Positions 18,901 through 30,103 of a stretch of DNA of 64,000 bases are shown here, in pieces. The notes under the pieces were generated by a model that was not told where the DNA came from, made no database searches, and was given only the letters and a program-made list of their open reading frames with translations. The DNA comes from Bordetella genomosp. 10 (GTDB lineage: Bacteria; Pseudomonadota; Gammaproteobacteria; Burkholderiales; Burkholderiaceae_B). The stretch is taken from assembly GCF_002261225.1 (NCBI RefSeq), contig NZ_NEVM01000002.1, positions 310,001-374,000 on the forward strand, written 5' to 3'. Both the position numbers and the translations under genes were made by a program. Within the stretch, counting starts at the first letter, position 1. Every line of letters starts with the position of its first letter.

Positions 18901-21151
18901 GAAGATGGACGGCACCCAGGGCCGCCTGAAGTGGGGCGGCGACGCCGCCATGCGCGGCGACACCAAGACGCTGCCGAAGAAGGTCAAGCTGGTGGACCTG
19001 TTCTCCGGGCCGGTGACGCTGGACGACAAGGGCGAGGCGGAGATCCCGCTGGACCTGCCGGACTTCAACGGCACGCTGCGCCTGATGGCCGTGGCCTTCA
19101 CCAACGAGCAATACGGCAACGCCGAGGCCGAAATGGTGGTGGCCGCGCCCATCGTCGCCGAGCTGAGCACGCCGCGTTTCGTCACGCCCGGCGACGAGGC
19201 GGCCATCGCGCTGGACGTCACCAACCTCAGCGGCGCGACGCGCAAGGTCACCGTCAAGCTGGAGGCCAACGATCCGCTGGCCATCGCCGACGGCGAGCGC
19301 ACCGTGACGCTGAAGGACAAGCAGCGCACCACCGTCCGCTTCACCGCCACCACGTCCGGTTCGTACGGGCTGGGCCTGATGCGCCTGACCGTGGACGGGG
19401 AGGGCGGCGACAAGCCCGTGCACATCGTGCGCGAGTCGGTGCTGCAGGTGCAGCCGGCCCAGGCCGCCGAGCGCCAGGTGCGCCGCCTGCGCCTGATGCC
19501 GGGCGAGACCTCGGCCACGCAGGCCGACTGGGTGGCCAAGTACTATCCCGACTCCACCACCGTCAGCCTGACGATGTCGACTGAACCGCCGTTCAACGTC
19601 GCGCGCCTGGTGCATGACCTGCTGGCGTATCCGTATGGCTGCACCGAGCAGACCGTCAGCGCCACCTTGCCGTGGCTGCTGATGGACGCCGAAACGGCCA
19701 AGCGCTACGACGTCGACAGGTTCTCGCCCACCTTGCGGCAGGAGAAGGTCGACGGCGCGCTGGCGCGGCTCTCGGGCATGCGTGCGTCCAACGGTTCCTA
19801 CTCCCTGTGGGGTGGCGACAGCGGCAGCCGCGACATCTGGCTGACGGCCTATGCCACCGGCTTCATGCAGGACGCCCGCGACCGCGGCTTCACCGTGCCG
19901 GACGCGACCATCGAGCGTTCGCGCAACTGGCTGTTGCAGCAGGTGCAGCAGACCGGCAGCAGCTTCGGCACCTGGTCGGCCAACCTGAAGCGCGGCGTCG
20001 AAGCCGGCCGCGTCGGCTCCAACGAGTTGAACGTGCTGCGCGAAGACCATCGCCGCTTCGCCGGCCTGGCCGCCGCCGCGCTGGTCCTGGCGCGCGACGG
20101 CAAGGCGCCGCTGTCCACCGTGCGCCAGCTCTACGACAACTACCAGGAACGCGCGCGTTCGCCGCTGCCGCTGGTGCAACTGGCCGCCGCCTTCAAGCTG
20201 ATGGGCGACGAGGGCCGCATGAAGGCCGCGCTGGACCAGGCCATGACGCGCCAGTACGGCATGGCCTTCATCTCCGGTTCCTCGGCCTACGTCGACGAGT
20301 GGATGGGCGACTACGGCACCGCGGTGCGCGACCTGGCCCTGTCGTACGCGCTGATGGCGCAATACGACCTGCGCCACGATCGCCGCGAAACGCTGCTGAC
20401 CGACCTGGCTTCGCGCCTGGGCGGCCGGTCCTACTTCTCCACGCAGGAGCAGATGGCCCTGCTGCTGGCGGCCCGCGCCGCCGGCGGCAAGCAGAACTCG
20501 CCGTGGGAAATGACGCTGGCCAACGGCACGGTGCGCAAGGTGGTGCAGGCCACGGGCGACCAGACCGTGTCCCTGCGGGCCGGCGACATGGGCGGCCTGC
20601 AACTGGTCAACTCGGGCAGCCAGCCGGTGTTCGCCGAACTGGACATCCAGGGCAGCAGCGTCAACCCGCCGGCGCCGCGCGCCGACGTCATCCGCGTGCA
20701 GCGCCGCTGGTATCGTCCCGACGGCACCGCCTGGGACGGCGGCACGCTGCAGACGGGCGACATGCTGGTGGCCTGGATCCGCGCGGACGCGACCCGTCGC
20801 ATCCCCGAGGGCCTGGTGATCGACCGCGTGCCGGCCGGCCTGGAAGTGGAAAACCTCAACCTGACGCAGAACCCGGACATGAACGACTGGACCATCGGCG
20901 GCCGCCGCGTGGCCGACGCCTTGTCCAATCCCAATATCAAGCACACCGAATTCCGTGACGACCGCTACGTCGCCGCGGTGTCGCTGGGCAGCGGCGCGGT
21001 GGATATCTTCTATCTGCTCCGGGTGGTCACGCCCGGCAAGTTCGCGGTCCCGTCGACGGTGGCGGAAGACATGTACCGTCCGGAACTGCGTGGCGTAGGC
21101 GATCAATGGAGCAAGATAGAAGTGCGCGACCGCACGGCGCGGGCGAAGTAG
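15938..21151 (+). CDS. Bacterial alpha-2-macroglobulin (thioester protease trap)
   Basis: This giant envelope protein (1737 residues) belongs to the YfhM-type bacterial alpha-2-macroglobulins, thought to trap invading proteases and paired with PBP1C repair of peptidoglycan. The thioester motif CTEQ is present, with its cysteine near residue 1235 (YPYGCTEQTVS). MG-type beta domains fill the first two thirds, and an alpha/alpha toroid surrounds the thioester. The N-terminus is a membrane helix (about residues 6-27) followed by a Pro/Ala linker, with no lipobox cysteine. I prefer the GTG at 15938, preceded by GGGAGAGGGG; an ATG at 15920 would add six residues. The 3' end overlaps pbpC by 46 bp. 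Confidence 0.93.
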   Translation: MSKNKGVLGAVAAVVIVLLVAVVMFLKRSPEPPAPAAQPSSAPTAAPAASGTVTPAAPAAPAAPALPSTATVGAADPFGTLSCKARQYADSLSLAVTFTQPVDRKSELSRFIEVIDTGPLKSGDAAQAASDGASKAKAATAATDSGKTVQGSWTVGDNPRMIYFPYVVPQHRYVIRLRADLPGAGDKVTLGSPAHCDVETEAMPPSFYFASKGVVLPAGQNGGLPVTTVNMPEVDVQFLRIAPERVPEFFDAVVGNRGSANDDDDDERDYNDYYGNRSLKGLVSSWDLERLTSLSTSVYQGRFLTDDKPNRSHVTFLPVEGIKELQEPGIYIAVMSQPGHFREEYQTTYFYVSDIGLHARRYANRIEAYTVSLKQGQAISGDTVELIDASGKTLAKAAADAQGHVRFDGSFDKARVIRASRGKEMTVLSLGDPALDLSEFDIQGLPSVDNNLFVYAGRDLYRPGETFNVSVLPRDADGRPLSGAPLTATIKRPDGRTVQTALWSPDKDGPSYVRHAIELPLDAQTGTWMLELRVDPAARRADATWPFKVEEFLPERMKLSLQADDGPLGPGDPLDIDVQGDYLYGAPAAGNRLLSSFTVKRDRFAQAQKWPGFIFGDVNDDSIKHYEELPESQLDDKGHGAIEVDTSNYKDASSPLKVRVSASLLESGGRPVVRSIERSIWPADKLIAVRPLFDDDVAREGAPANFEVIRVDGKGEPAPLAQAQVRLYKEERRYYWRYDDQRGWNSGYTDTEELVDSRVVALQGRLPMSLPVNYGRYRLEINDPETKQTLKYRFYAGWGAQDDEAAGNRPDRVQMKLENVPAKPGDKVKLTLTPPHDGQALVTVEGDRMLWSTWVAAKATGTEVEIPIDPAWKRHDLYVGAVVFRPGSAGDRVTPARAVGLAYLPLQAEGRKLDVHLTAPAKVQPETRTTVKIKVDGAANKKATVTLSAVDVGILNIDQFQTPDPFNFFFGKHRYAPDLLDMYGKLIEKMDGTQGRLKWGGDAAMRGDTKTLPKKVKLVDLFSGPVTLDDKGEAEIPLDLPDFNGTLRLMAVAFTNEQYGNAEAEMVVAAPIVAELSTPRFVTPGDEAAIALDVTNLSGATRKVTVKLEANDPLAIADGERTVTLKDKQRTTVRFTATTSGSYGLGLMRLTVDGEGGDKPVHIVRESVLQVQPAQAAERQVRRLRLMPGETSATQADWVAKYYPDSTTVSLTMSTEPPFNVARLVHDLLAYPYGCTEQTVSATLPWLLMDAETAKRYDVDRFSPTLRQEKVDGALARLSGMRASNGSYSLWGGDSGSRDIWLTAYATGFMQDARDRGFTVPDATIERSRNWLLQQVQQTGSSFGTWSANLKRGVEAGRVGSNELNVLREDHRRFAGLAAAALVLARDGKAPLSTVRQLYDNYQERARSPLPLVQLAAAFKLMGDEGRMKAALDQAMTRQYGMAFISGSSAYVDEWMGDYGTAVRDLALSYALMAQYDLRHDRRETLLTDLASRLGGRSYFSTQEQMALLLAARAAGGKQNSPWEMTLANGTVRKVVQATGDQTVSLRAGDMGGLQLVNSGSQPVFAELDIQGSSVNPPAPRADVIRVQRRWYRPDGTAWDGGTLQTGDMLVAWIRADATRRIPEGLVIDRVPAGLEVENLNLTQNPDMNDWTIGGRRVADALSNPNIKHTEFRDDRYVAAVSLGSGAVDIFYLLRVVTPGKFAVPSTVAEDMYRPELRGVGDQWSKIEVRDRTARAK

Positions 21152-23352
21152 GGCGGCGCCCGGCCTGGCGCCGGCGCGCGCGCCGCCTGTGCAGGGCGGC
21201 GCTCGCGGCGGTGGCCGTGATGGGCGTGCTGTTGCTGGCGCTGGACCGGCTGTTTCCCTTGCCGGCGCCGTATGCCGACGGCGCCACCGTGGTGGTGGCG
21301 GCCGACGGCACGCCGCTGCGCAACTATCCCAGCCGCGACGGCATCTGGCGCTATCCCGTCACGCGCGACCAGGTCTCGCCGCTGTATCTGCAGTCCCTGC
21401 TGACCTACGAGGACCGCTGGTTCCGCTGGCACCTGGGCATCAACCCGGTGGCCATGGCGCGCGCGGGCTGGCAGTGGGCGGTGCACGGCCACATCGTCTC
21501 CGGCGGCTCGACGCTGACCATGCAGGTGGCGCGCCTGATCGACCCGCAACTCAACGGCAAGCCCTCGCGCTCCATCGGCGCCAAGCTGCGCCAGGTCTGG
21601 CGCGCCGTCCAGTTGGAGATGCACTACAGCAAGGACGAGATCCTTTCCATGTACCTGAGCCGGGCGCCCATGGGCGGCATCGTGCAGGGCGTGGAGATGG
21701 CCTCGCGCCTGTGGCTGGGCAAGTCGGCGCGCAACCTCAGCGCCGCCGAGGCCGCGCTGCTGACGGCGCTGCCGCAGGCGCCCACCCGCCTGCGCCCGGA
21801 CCGCCATCCCGAGGCCGCCCGCCAGGCCCGCGACAAGGTGCTGGACCGCATGGTCGAACTGGGCCGCTGGAGCCGCGCCGAGGTCGCCGACGCCAAGATA
21901 GAAACCGTGGCCGCGCCGCCGCTGCGCTCGCGCTGGCTGGCGCCCCTGGCGGCGCAGCGCCTGCTGCGCGAGGCCCGGCCGCCGGGCGGCCGCCGCGACA
22001 AGCGCCCGCCGGTGCTGGCCAGCAACCTGGACGTCGAAATCCAGGACCGGGTCGAACAGATGCTGCTGGACCGCGTCGACAGCCTGCCGCCCAAGGTCTC
22101 GATGGCCGTGCTGGTCATGGACAACGACAGCCTGGCGGTGAAGGCCTATGCCGGTTCGGCCGACTTTTCGGACGATAGCCGCTACGCCCACGTGGACATG
22201 GTGACGGCGATCCGCTCGCCGGGCTCCACGCTCAAGCCTTTCCTGTACGGCCTGGCGCTGGACGACGGCCTGATCCACTCGGAAAGCCTGCTGATGGACG
22301 TGCCCATGTCCTTCGGCGGCTACGCGCCAGGCAATTTCCAGGCCTCGTTTTCCGGTCCGGTCAGCGTGTCGCAGGCCTTGCAGCGTTCCCTGAACGTGCC
22401 GGCGGTGGACCTGCTGGACCGGGTCGGGCCGGCCCATTTCGCATCGGTTATGCTAGGCGGCGGCGTCCGTTTGCGCATGCCGGCCGGCGCCGTCCCCAAT
22501 CTGAGCTTGATTTTGGGCGGAGGCGGCACCACCTTGGAAGAACTGGTGGGCGCCTACCGCGCGCTGGCGCGGGGCGGCTTGTCCGGCAAGCCGCGCCTGC
22601 GGCCGGACGAGCCGCGCGTCGAGTCCCGTATGATGAGCGCCGGCGCGGCGTGGATCGTGCGGGACATCCTGGAAGGCGGGGGACACCCCGACCGGCCTTT
22701 CTACCAGGCCCAGTCCGGCGCGCCGGGCAAGCGGCTTGCGTGGAAGACCGGCACCAGTTTCGGATTCCGCGATGCCTGGGCGGTGGGCGTCACGGACAAC
22801 TGGACCATAGGCGTCTGGGTGGGGCGGCCGGACGGCACGCCCAATCCCGGATATTTCGGGGCCAATGTGGCCGCGCCTTTGTTACAGGACATTGTTTCGG
22901 CCTTGCCGGACGGGCCGCAGCGGGAACGCGTGCGGCCGGATACGGTCAAGGCGGTAGTGACTTGCTGGCCCCTGGGCCTGCGCCTGGGCAGCGTGCTCGA
23001 CGGCACCTGCCCCGAGCAGCGGCCGGCCTGGGCATTGAACGATACCGTTCCGCCGACCTTCGCCGGTTATGCGGACGGCGCGCAGGCTCCCCTGCGCTTG
23101 ACGGGCCTGTCCAACGGCTCGGTGCTGCGGCCGGTGCCGGGCGCCGGGCAGGTGGCGGTGGACGTCGATGCGCAAGGGACCGAGGGGGATATTTGGTGGA
23201 TGCTCGATGGGCGCGTGCTGGGGCATGGCCCGGCGGGTCGTCCGTTCAGGGTAATGTTGGCGCAAGACGGTCGTTATACGCTTACGGTCATGGACAGCCG
23301 GGGGCGTTACGATCGGGTAGGTTTTGAAATTGCTGGCGTTACCGCCCGATAG
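21106..23352 (+). CDS. pbpC: Penicillin-binding protein 1C
   Basis: PBP1C is a bifunctional inner-membrane peptidoglycan glycosyltransferase/transpeptidase. The 748 residues have a membrane helix at about 31-50 and a GT51 domain with catalytic Glu102 (LTYEDRWFRWHLGINP) and GGSTLTMQVARL. The transpeptidase domain has the SxxK motif at Ser374-Lys377 (SPGSTLKPF), the SxN motif SLN, and KTG at 547-549. The C-terminal BiPBP_C beta domain begins near residue 640 (VPPTFAGYADGAQAPLRLTG) and is specific to PBP1C. The ATG overlaps the macroglobulin gene end, so the two are translationally coupled as in other proteobacteria. Confidence 0.95.
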   Translation: MEQDRSARPHGAGEVGRRPAWRRRARRLCRAALAAVAVMGVLLLALDRLFPLPAPYADGATVVVAADGTPLRNYPSRDGIWRYPVTRDQVSPLYLQSLLTYEDRWFRWHLGINPVAMARAGWQWAVHGHIVSGGSTLTMQVARLIDPQLNGKPSRSIGAKLRQVWRAVQLEMHYSKDEILSMYLSRAPMGGIVQGVEMASRLWLGKSARNLSAAEAALLTALPQAPTRLRPDRHPEAARQARDKVLDRMVELGRWSRAEVADAKIETVAAPPLRSRWLAPLAAQRLLREARPPGGRRDKRPPVLASNLDVEIQDRVEQMLLDRVDSLPPKVSMAVLVMDNDSLAVKAYAGSADFSDDSRYAHVDMVTAIRSPGSTLKPFLYGLALDDGLIHSESLLMDVPMSFGGYAPGNFQASFSGPVSVSQALQRSLNVPAVDLLDRVGPAHFASVMLGGGVRLRMPAGAVPNLSLILGGGGTTLEELVGAYRALARGGLSGKPRLRPDEPRVESRMMSAGAAWIVRDILEGGGHPDRPFYQAQSGAPGKRLAWKTGTSFGFRDAWAVGVTDNWTIGVWVGRPDGTPNPGYFGANVAAPLLQDIVSALPDGPQRERVRPDTVKAVVTCWPLGLRLGSVLDGTCPEQRPAWALNDTVPPTFAGYADGAQAPLRLTGLSNGSVLRPVPGAGQVAVDVDAQGTEGDIWWMLDGRVLGHGPAGRPFRVMLAQDGRYTLTVMDSRGRYDRVGFEIAGVTAR

Positions 23353-23404
23353 GCATAGAATATGTCTTGTGTTTATGTCCGCTTCGATGCGTTATGGAGG
23401 AAGC

Positions 23405-25708
<2,304 letters not shown>

Positions 25709-25735
25709 TGACCGCTGACCAGTGACGCCTGACTG

Positions 25736-27055
25736 ATGACCCGTTTGCGGCCTTTGATTGCCTGCGAACACTGCGCGAGCATTTATCGCAGGCATGATCT
25801 CGATCCGGGCGAGGTCGCCAGTTGCGGCCGCTGCGGCACCACCCTGTGGCGCTACAGCGGCCTGACGCTGGCTTCCTGGCTGGCCCTGGCGGTGACGGCC
25901 TCCATCGTCTTCATGATCGCCAATGCCTATCCGGTGGCGATCATGCAGGTGCAGGGGATGGAGCAGCAGGCCTCGCTACTCGACGCGATCACCGTGACCT
26001 GGGAGCAGGACCATTGGGCGGTCGCGCTGATGACCGGCGCGGCGGGCTTCGCCCTGCCCATGGCGCAACTGATCCTGCTGATGTGGGTGCTGTATCCCTT
26101 GTCGCGCGGGCGCCTGCCGCCCGCTTTCCGTTTCTGCATGCGCATGCTGGGCCTGTTGCGGCCCTGGTGCATGGTGCCCGTTTTCATGCTCGGCGTGCTG
26201 GTGGCGGTGGTCAAGCTGTCCGGCATGGCGTCGGTGCAACCGGGCTTCGGCCTGGCCGGTTTCGCCTTGCTGACCATCCTGCTGACCATGCTGGGCCGGC
26301 TGTCGCCGCATACCCTGTGGCGCTACGCGGAAGATACCGGCGTGGTGCAGGCGTTCATCCCGCAGGAGCGGCATGGCGAGATCCTGACGGGCTGCCACGT
26401 CTGCGGCCAGGTGCAGGCGGTGCCGCTGGGCGAGCCGGAGGCGCTGCATCGCTGCCATCGCTGCAACGCGGTCCTGCACCTGCGCAAGCCGGATCACCTG
26501 GCGCGGACCTGGGCGCTGCTGATCGCCGCGGTCTTCTTCTATGTTCCCGCCAACGTATTGCCGGTGATGTCCATCAATTCGCTGTTCGGCAGTAGCGCGC
26601 ATACCATCCTGGGCGGCGTGATCGAGTTGTGGCAGATGGGGTCGTGGGACCTGGCCACCATCGTTTTCGTCGCCAGCGTCATGGTGCCCCTGACCAAGCT
26701 GTTGTCGCTGGCGGCGCTGGCGCTCTTCATCCAGTTCGGCAATACCGCCAATCTGCGCCAGCGCACCCGGCTTTATTCCATGGTCGAATTCATCGGCCAA
26801 TGGTCGATGCTGGACGTCTTCGTGGTCATCCTGCTGGCGGCGCTGGCCAATTTCCACGGCCTGATGGAAATCAGCGCGGCGCCCGGCGCCGCCGCCTTCG
26901 GCATGGTGGTGATATTGACGATGCTGGCCGCGATGAGCTTCGACCCGCGCCGCGGCTGGGACCAGGCAGCGGCGGGCACGCAAATTGCCTCCGCGGCCTC
27001 GCCCGCCAAGGCAGAGCATGCGCCGGCGGGCGCGGGCGAGGCCCGCGGACAATAA
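25736..27055 (+). CDS. pqiA: Intermembrane transport protein PqiA
   Basis: This 439-residue inner-membrane protein is made of two PqiA domains, each with a cysteine-pair motif (CEHC...CGRC near residues 10-35; CHVC...CHRC near 220-245) followed by about four transmembrane helices. PqiA is the membrane component of the PqiABC system, which bridges inner and outer membrane and moves lipids or hydrophobic molecules. It begins 27 bp after clpA, and pqiB and pqiC follow on the same strand. The E. coli protein is of similar length (about 417). Confidence 0.93.
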   Translation: MTRLRPLIACEHCASIYRRHDLDPGEVASCGRCGTTLWRYSGLTLASWLALAVTASIVFMIANAYPVAIMQVQGMEQQASLLDAITVTWEQDHWAVALMTGAAGFALPMAQLILLMWVLYPLSRGRLPPAFRFCMRMLGLLRPWCMVPVFMLGVLVAVVKLSGMASVQPGFGLAGFALLTILLTMLGRLSPHTLWRYAEDTGVVQAFIPQERHGEILTGCHVCGQVQAVPLGEPEALHRCHRCNAVLHLRKPDHLARTWALLIAAVFFYVPANVLPVMSINSLFGSSAHTILGGVIELWQMGSWDLATIVFVASVMVPLTKLLSLAALALFIQFGNTANLRQRTRLYSMVEFIGQWSMLDVFVVILLAALANFHGLMEISAAPGAAAFGMVVILTMLAAMSFDPRRGWDQAAAGTQIASAASPAKAEHAPAGAGEARGQ

Positions 27056-27145
27056 AATACGGGCGATCGGGGCAGGTTGCAGGGGCGAACCCGGCGACGC
27101 GAGCCGCCTCCGCCCTCACGAGCAAGTACAAGGAAACCTGCAAGC

Positions 27146-29344
27146 ATGTCCGACCCGAACTCTTCCGACGAGACCAGTCGCATCAAGGTGCCGGAAGTCA
27201 CGCGCAAGAAGCGGCGTATTTCCTGGATCTGGCTGGTGCCCGTGGTGGCGGCGCTGGCGGGGCTGTCCCTGGTGATGAAGACCTGGCTGGAGGCCGGTCC
27301 CACCATCACCATCACCTTCAAGACCGCGGAAGGCCTGGAAGTCGGCAAGACGCAGGTGCGCTACAAGGACGTCAACGTCGGCGTGGTCAAGACCATCAAG
27401 CTGAACGAGGACCGTTCCGGCGTGGTCGTCACGGCGGACATCGACAAGAACGCCGCCAGCCTGGCCCGCGAGGGCACCAGCTTCTGGGTGGTGCGGCCGC
27501 GCCTGGGCCTGAGCGGGGTCTCGGGCCTGAGCACGCTGGTGTCGGGCGCCTATATCGGCGTGGACGCGCCCACCGGCAAGTCCCCGGACGGCAAGCCGGT
27601 GACGAAAGCCGAGAAAACCGAATTCGTCGGGCTGGAGACTCCGCCCGAAGTGACGCACGACCGGCCCGGCAAGCGCTTCACGCTCAAGGCCGATACCCTC
27701 GGTTCGCTGGACGTGGGCTCGCCGGTCTATTACCGCCGCATCAGCGTGGGCCAGGTGATCGGCTATCAGTTGGACAGCTCCGGCAAGAGCGTCAACGTGC
27801 AGGTGTTCATCGACGCGCCGAACGACAAGTTCGTCACCACGACGACGCATTTCTGGAACGCCAGCGGGGTGGACTTCACCGTCAACGCCGACGGCCTGAA
27901 GGTGCGCACGCAATCGCTGTTGTCCGTGGCGGTGGGCGGCGTCGCCTTCGAGGACATGGCCGACAGCGCCAGCGGCGCGGCGCCGGGCGCGAGCAACGCG
28001 CCGCAAGGCTTGCCGCCGTCGGCGCTGGCCGGCAAGCCGGGCGAGGGCGGCATGTCGCCGGAGGAATCGGCCAAGGCGGCCCTGCGCGCGGCGTCGGCTG
28101 CCGCCCGCTCCGGCGACGCCGCGGGCAATGCGGCGCCGAACGCCGCACCGAATGCCACGCCGAACGCGGCGCCCAATGCGGCGCCGAATGCGCGGGGCGG
28201 CGCCCAGCAGGGCGCGGCGGGCGCCAGGCAGGGGGCGGGACAGGCCGCCGGCACGGGGGAGCAGGGCTCCCGCATCCAGCCGGACGACGGCGCCGGCAAG
28301 CAGGCAGGCAACACGGCCGGCAATACGGCGGCGGGTAATACAGCGGCCGGTAATACCGCAGGAAATCCGTCCGGCAATGCGCCCGGACAGAACCCGGCGG
28401 GCGCCGGCGCGCCGAAGACGGCGCAAGGCATCCAGGCGCCGGGATCGAACGCGCAGCCTTCCGAACCCGCGCCCCAGGGCGGCAGCCGGCCCGCGAAGGC
28501 GGATTCGGTCTTCACCCTGTACGGCAGCGAGGCGGGCGCCAAGGCCACGCCGGACGGCGAGCCTTTCCCCATCCGCATGCGCTTCGACCAATCCATCCGC
28601 GGCCTGAACGTGGGCGCGTCGGTCGATTTCAACGGCATCGTGCTGGGCCAGGTCGACGCCATCAACATGGGTTTCGACACCACCAAGAAACGCTTCTATG
28701 CGATGGTCGACGCGAACCTCTACCCGGAACGCCTGGGCTCCGTGTATGAGCGCGTGCGCGAGTACGCCATCCGCGAGGAAGGCGAGAACCCCGCGCATCC
28801 GGGCGGACGCCTGCTCGGCTCGATGATCAAGCACGGCCTGCGCGCGCAACTGCGCACCGCCAACCTGCTGACCGGGCAGCTCTACGTGGCGCTGGACGTC
28901 TTCCCCAACCAGCCGGCGGTGGACTTCCACTGGGACGGCATCGGGCGGGCGGAGATCCCCACCACGCAAGGCAACCTGGACCAGTTGCAGCAGCAGATCA
29001 CCAACATCGTCAACAAGATCGAGAAGATCCCCTTCGACAAGATCGGCAACGAGCTGAACAACACGCTCGCCAGCGCGTCGCGCCTGATGAACAAGCTCGA
29101 CAAGCAGGTCGCGCCGGAAGCCCAGGCCATGATCAAGCAGGCCAGCAAGTCGCTCAACGATCTCAGCAACATGCTGTCCTCGGACAACGGCGTGCTGGCG
29201 AATTCGGACCGGGCCATCCAGGAACTCACCCGCGCGGCGCGCTCGCTGCGCGTGCTGTCCGATTTCCTCCAGGCCAATCCGGAAGCCTTGCTGCGCGGCC
29301 GTGGCGACGATCCGGTGCCCGGACGCATCCAGACCAGGAAATAA
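27146..29344 (+). CDS. pqiB: Intermembrane transport protein PqiB, with a long low-complexity insertion
   Basis: PqiB proteins stack MCE domains into a periplasmic tube. The ATG at 27146 follows AAGGAA. An inner-membrane helix is at about 26-46, MCE domain 1 at about 50-140, MCE 2 at about 175-270 and MCE 3 at about 470-560. A long alpha-helical C-terminal part (about 610-720; NLDQLQQQITNIVNKIEKI) then forms the needle. Residues ~273-450 are an Ala/Asn/Pro/Gly-rich stretch with repeats such as NAAPNAAPNA and GNTAAGNTAAGNTAG, inserted between MCE 2 and MCE 3. It makes the protein 732 residues, about 190 longer than E. coli PqiB. Confidence 0.92.
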   Translation: MSDPNSSDETSRIKVPEVTRKKRRISWIWLVPVVAALAGLSLVMKTWLEAGPTITITFKTAEGLEVGKTQVRYKDVNVGVVKTIKLNEDRSGVVVTADIDKNAASLAREGTSFWVVRPRLGLSGVSGLSTLVSGAYIGVDAPTGKSPDGKPVTKAEKTEFVGLETPPEVTHDRPGKRFTLKADTLGSLDVGSPVYYRRISVGQVIGYQLDSSGKSVNVQVFIDAPNDKFVTTTTHFWNASGVDFTVNADGLKVRTQSLLSVAVGGVAFEDMADSASGAAPGASNAPQGLPPSALAGKPGEGGMSPEESAKAALRAASAAARSGDAAGNAAPNAAPNATPNAAPNAAPNARGGAQQGAAGARQGAGQAAGTGEQGSRIQPDDGAGKQAGNTAGNTAAGNTAAGNTAGNPSGNAPGQNPAGAGAPKTAQGIQAPGSNAQPSEPAPQGGSRPAKADSVFTLYGSEAGAKATPDGEPFPIRMRFDQSIRGLNVGASVDFNGIVLGQVDAINMGFDTTKKRFYAMVDANLYPERLGSVYERVREYAIREEGENPAHPGGRLLGSMIKHGLRAQLRTANLLTGQLYVALDVFPNQPAVDFHWDGIGRAEIPTTQGNLDQLQQQITNIVNKIEKIPFDKIGNELNNTLASASRLMNKLDKQVAPEAQAMIKQASKSLNDLSNMLSSDNGVLANSDRAIQELTRAARSLRVLSDFLQANPEALLRGRGDDPVPGRIQTRK

Positions 29345-29348
29345 GAAC

Positions 29349-30083
29349 ATGACCTCTCGTCCGTCGGCGCTTCGTTCGCTGTTTTCCGCCGCCCACGCAG
29401 CGGCGCCTTCCCCGGGCCGCCGCGCCCGCCGTCCCGCCGCCCTGGCGCTGCCGGCGGCGGCGCTGGGCCTGGCCTTGCTGGCCGGCTGCGCGGGCTCGCC
29501 GCCCGTGCACTACTACACCCTTACCGGCGCGCCCCTGCCGCCCAGCGCCACCCCGGCGCCGGCGGCGCCCGCCTTCATGCTGGAAGTGCTGCCGGTCGAC
29601 GTGCCGCCGACCGCCGATCAGCCCCAGTTGATGATGCGCGAGCAGGATGGCGGCCTGACGCCGCTGTACTCCGAGCGCTGGTCGGCGCCGCTGGCCGACG
29701 AAATGCGCGGCGCGCTTGCCGATAGGCTGACCCGCACGCTGCAGGCGCCGGACGTGCAGGCCATGCGCGCGCCCGCCGGCGCGCCGGTGTGGCGGGTGAC
29801 CGTCGACGTCCAGCGCTTCGACAGCGTGACGGGCGTGGAGGCCGTGGTGGACGCCACCTGGCGGGTGCGGCCGGCCAACCTGAAGGGCCAGGCCTGGCAG
29901 TGCCGCAGCGTCAGCCGCGTGTCGGTCAGCGGGACGGACGCGCCGTCGGCGGTGCGCGGCCTGCGCGACGCCACGCGCGACCTGGCGCTGACCATCGCCA
30001 GCGCCATCCAGGACGGCACGGGCCATCCGCAACCCGGTTCGCCGCAGGTGCAACTGATGGGGTGCAACCAGATTTCGGAGTAG
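29349..30083 (+). CDS. pqiC: PqiC-like ABC-type transport auxiliary lipoprotein
   Basis: The 244-residue product has a basic N-terminus, a hydrophobic stretch and a lipobox (LLAGC, cysteine near residue 47), so it should be a lipoprotein, probably outer-membrane. The body matches the DUF330/ABC_trans_aux family (HYYTL, SERWSAPLADEM, LPVDVPPTADQPQLMMR). PqiC docks the PqiB tube to the outer membrane. The signal region is unusually long (about 46 residues before the cysteine); a later start is possible but no better ATG is seen. It begins 4 bp after pqiB. Its last codons form part of a terminator. Confidence 0.9.
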   Translation: MTSRPSALRSLFSAAHAAAPSPGRRARRPAALALPAAALGLALLAGCAGSPPVHYYTLTGAPLPPSATPAPAAPAFMLEVLPVDVPPTADQPQLMMREQDGGLTPLYSERWSAPLADEMRGALADRLTRTLQAPDVQAMRAPAGAPVWRVTVDVQRFDSVTGVEAVVDATWRVRPANLKGQAWQCRSVSRVSVSGTDAPSAVRGLRDATRDLALTIASAIQDGTGHPQPGSPQVQLMGCNQISE

Positions 30084-30096
30084 GTTGCACCTTTTT
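30061..30096 (+). terminator. Terminator overlapping the 3' end of pqiC
   Basis: GGTGCAACC (30061-30069) and GGTTGCACC (30083-30091) form a perfect 9-bp stem, followed by TTTTT. The 5' arm lies inside the pqiC coding sequence. It separates the pqi operon from the ABC transporter/putA block. Confidence 0.85.
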
Positions 30097-30103
30097 CGTA
30101 AAT

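Noticed and set aside
18116..21106. 996-codon open frame antisense to the macroglobulin gene
   Set aside because: It is a GC-skew shadow: the sense frame has clear family motifs including the thioester, while the antisense product is His/Gln/Arg/Gly-rich without any domain.
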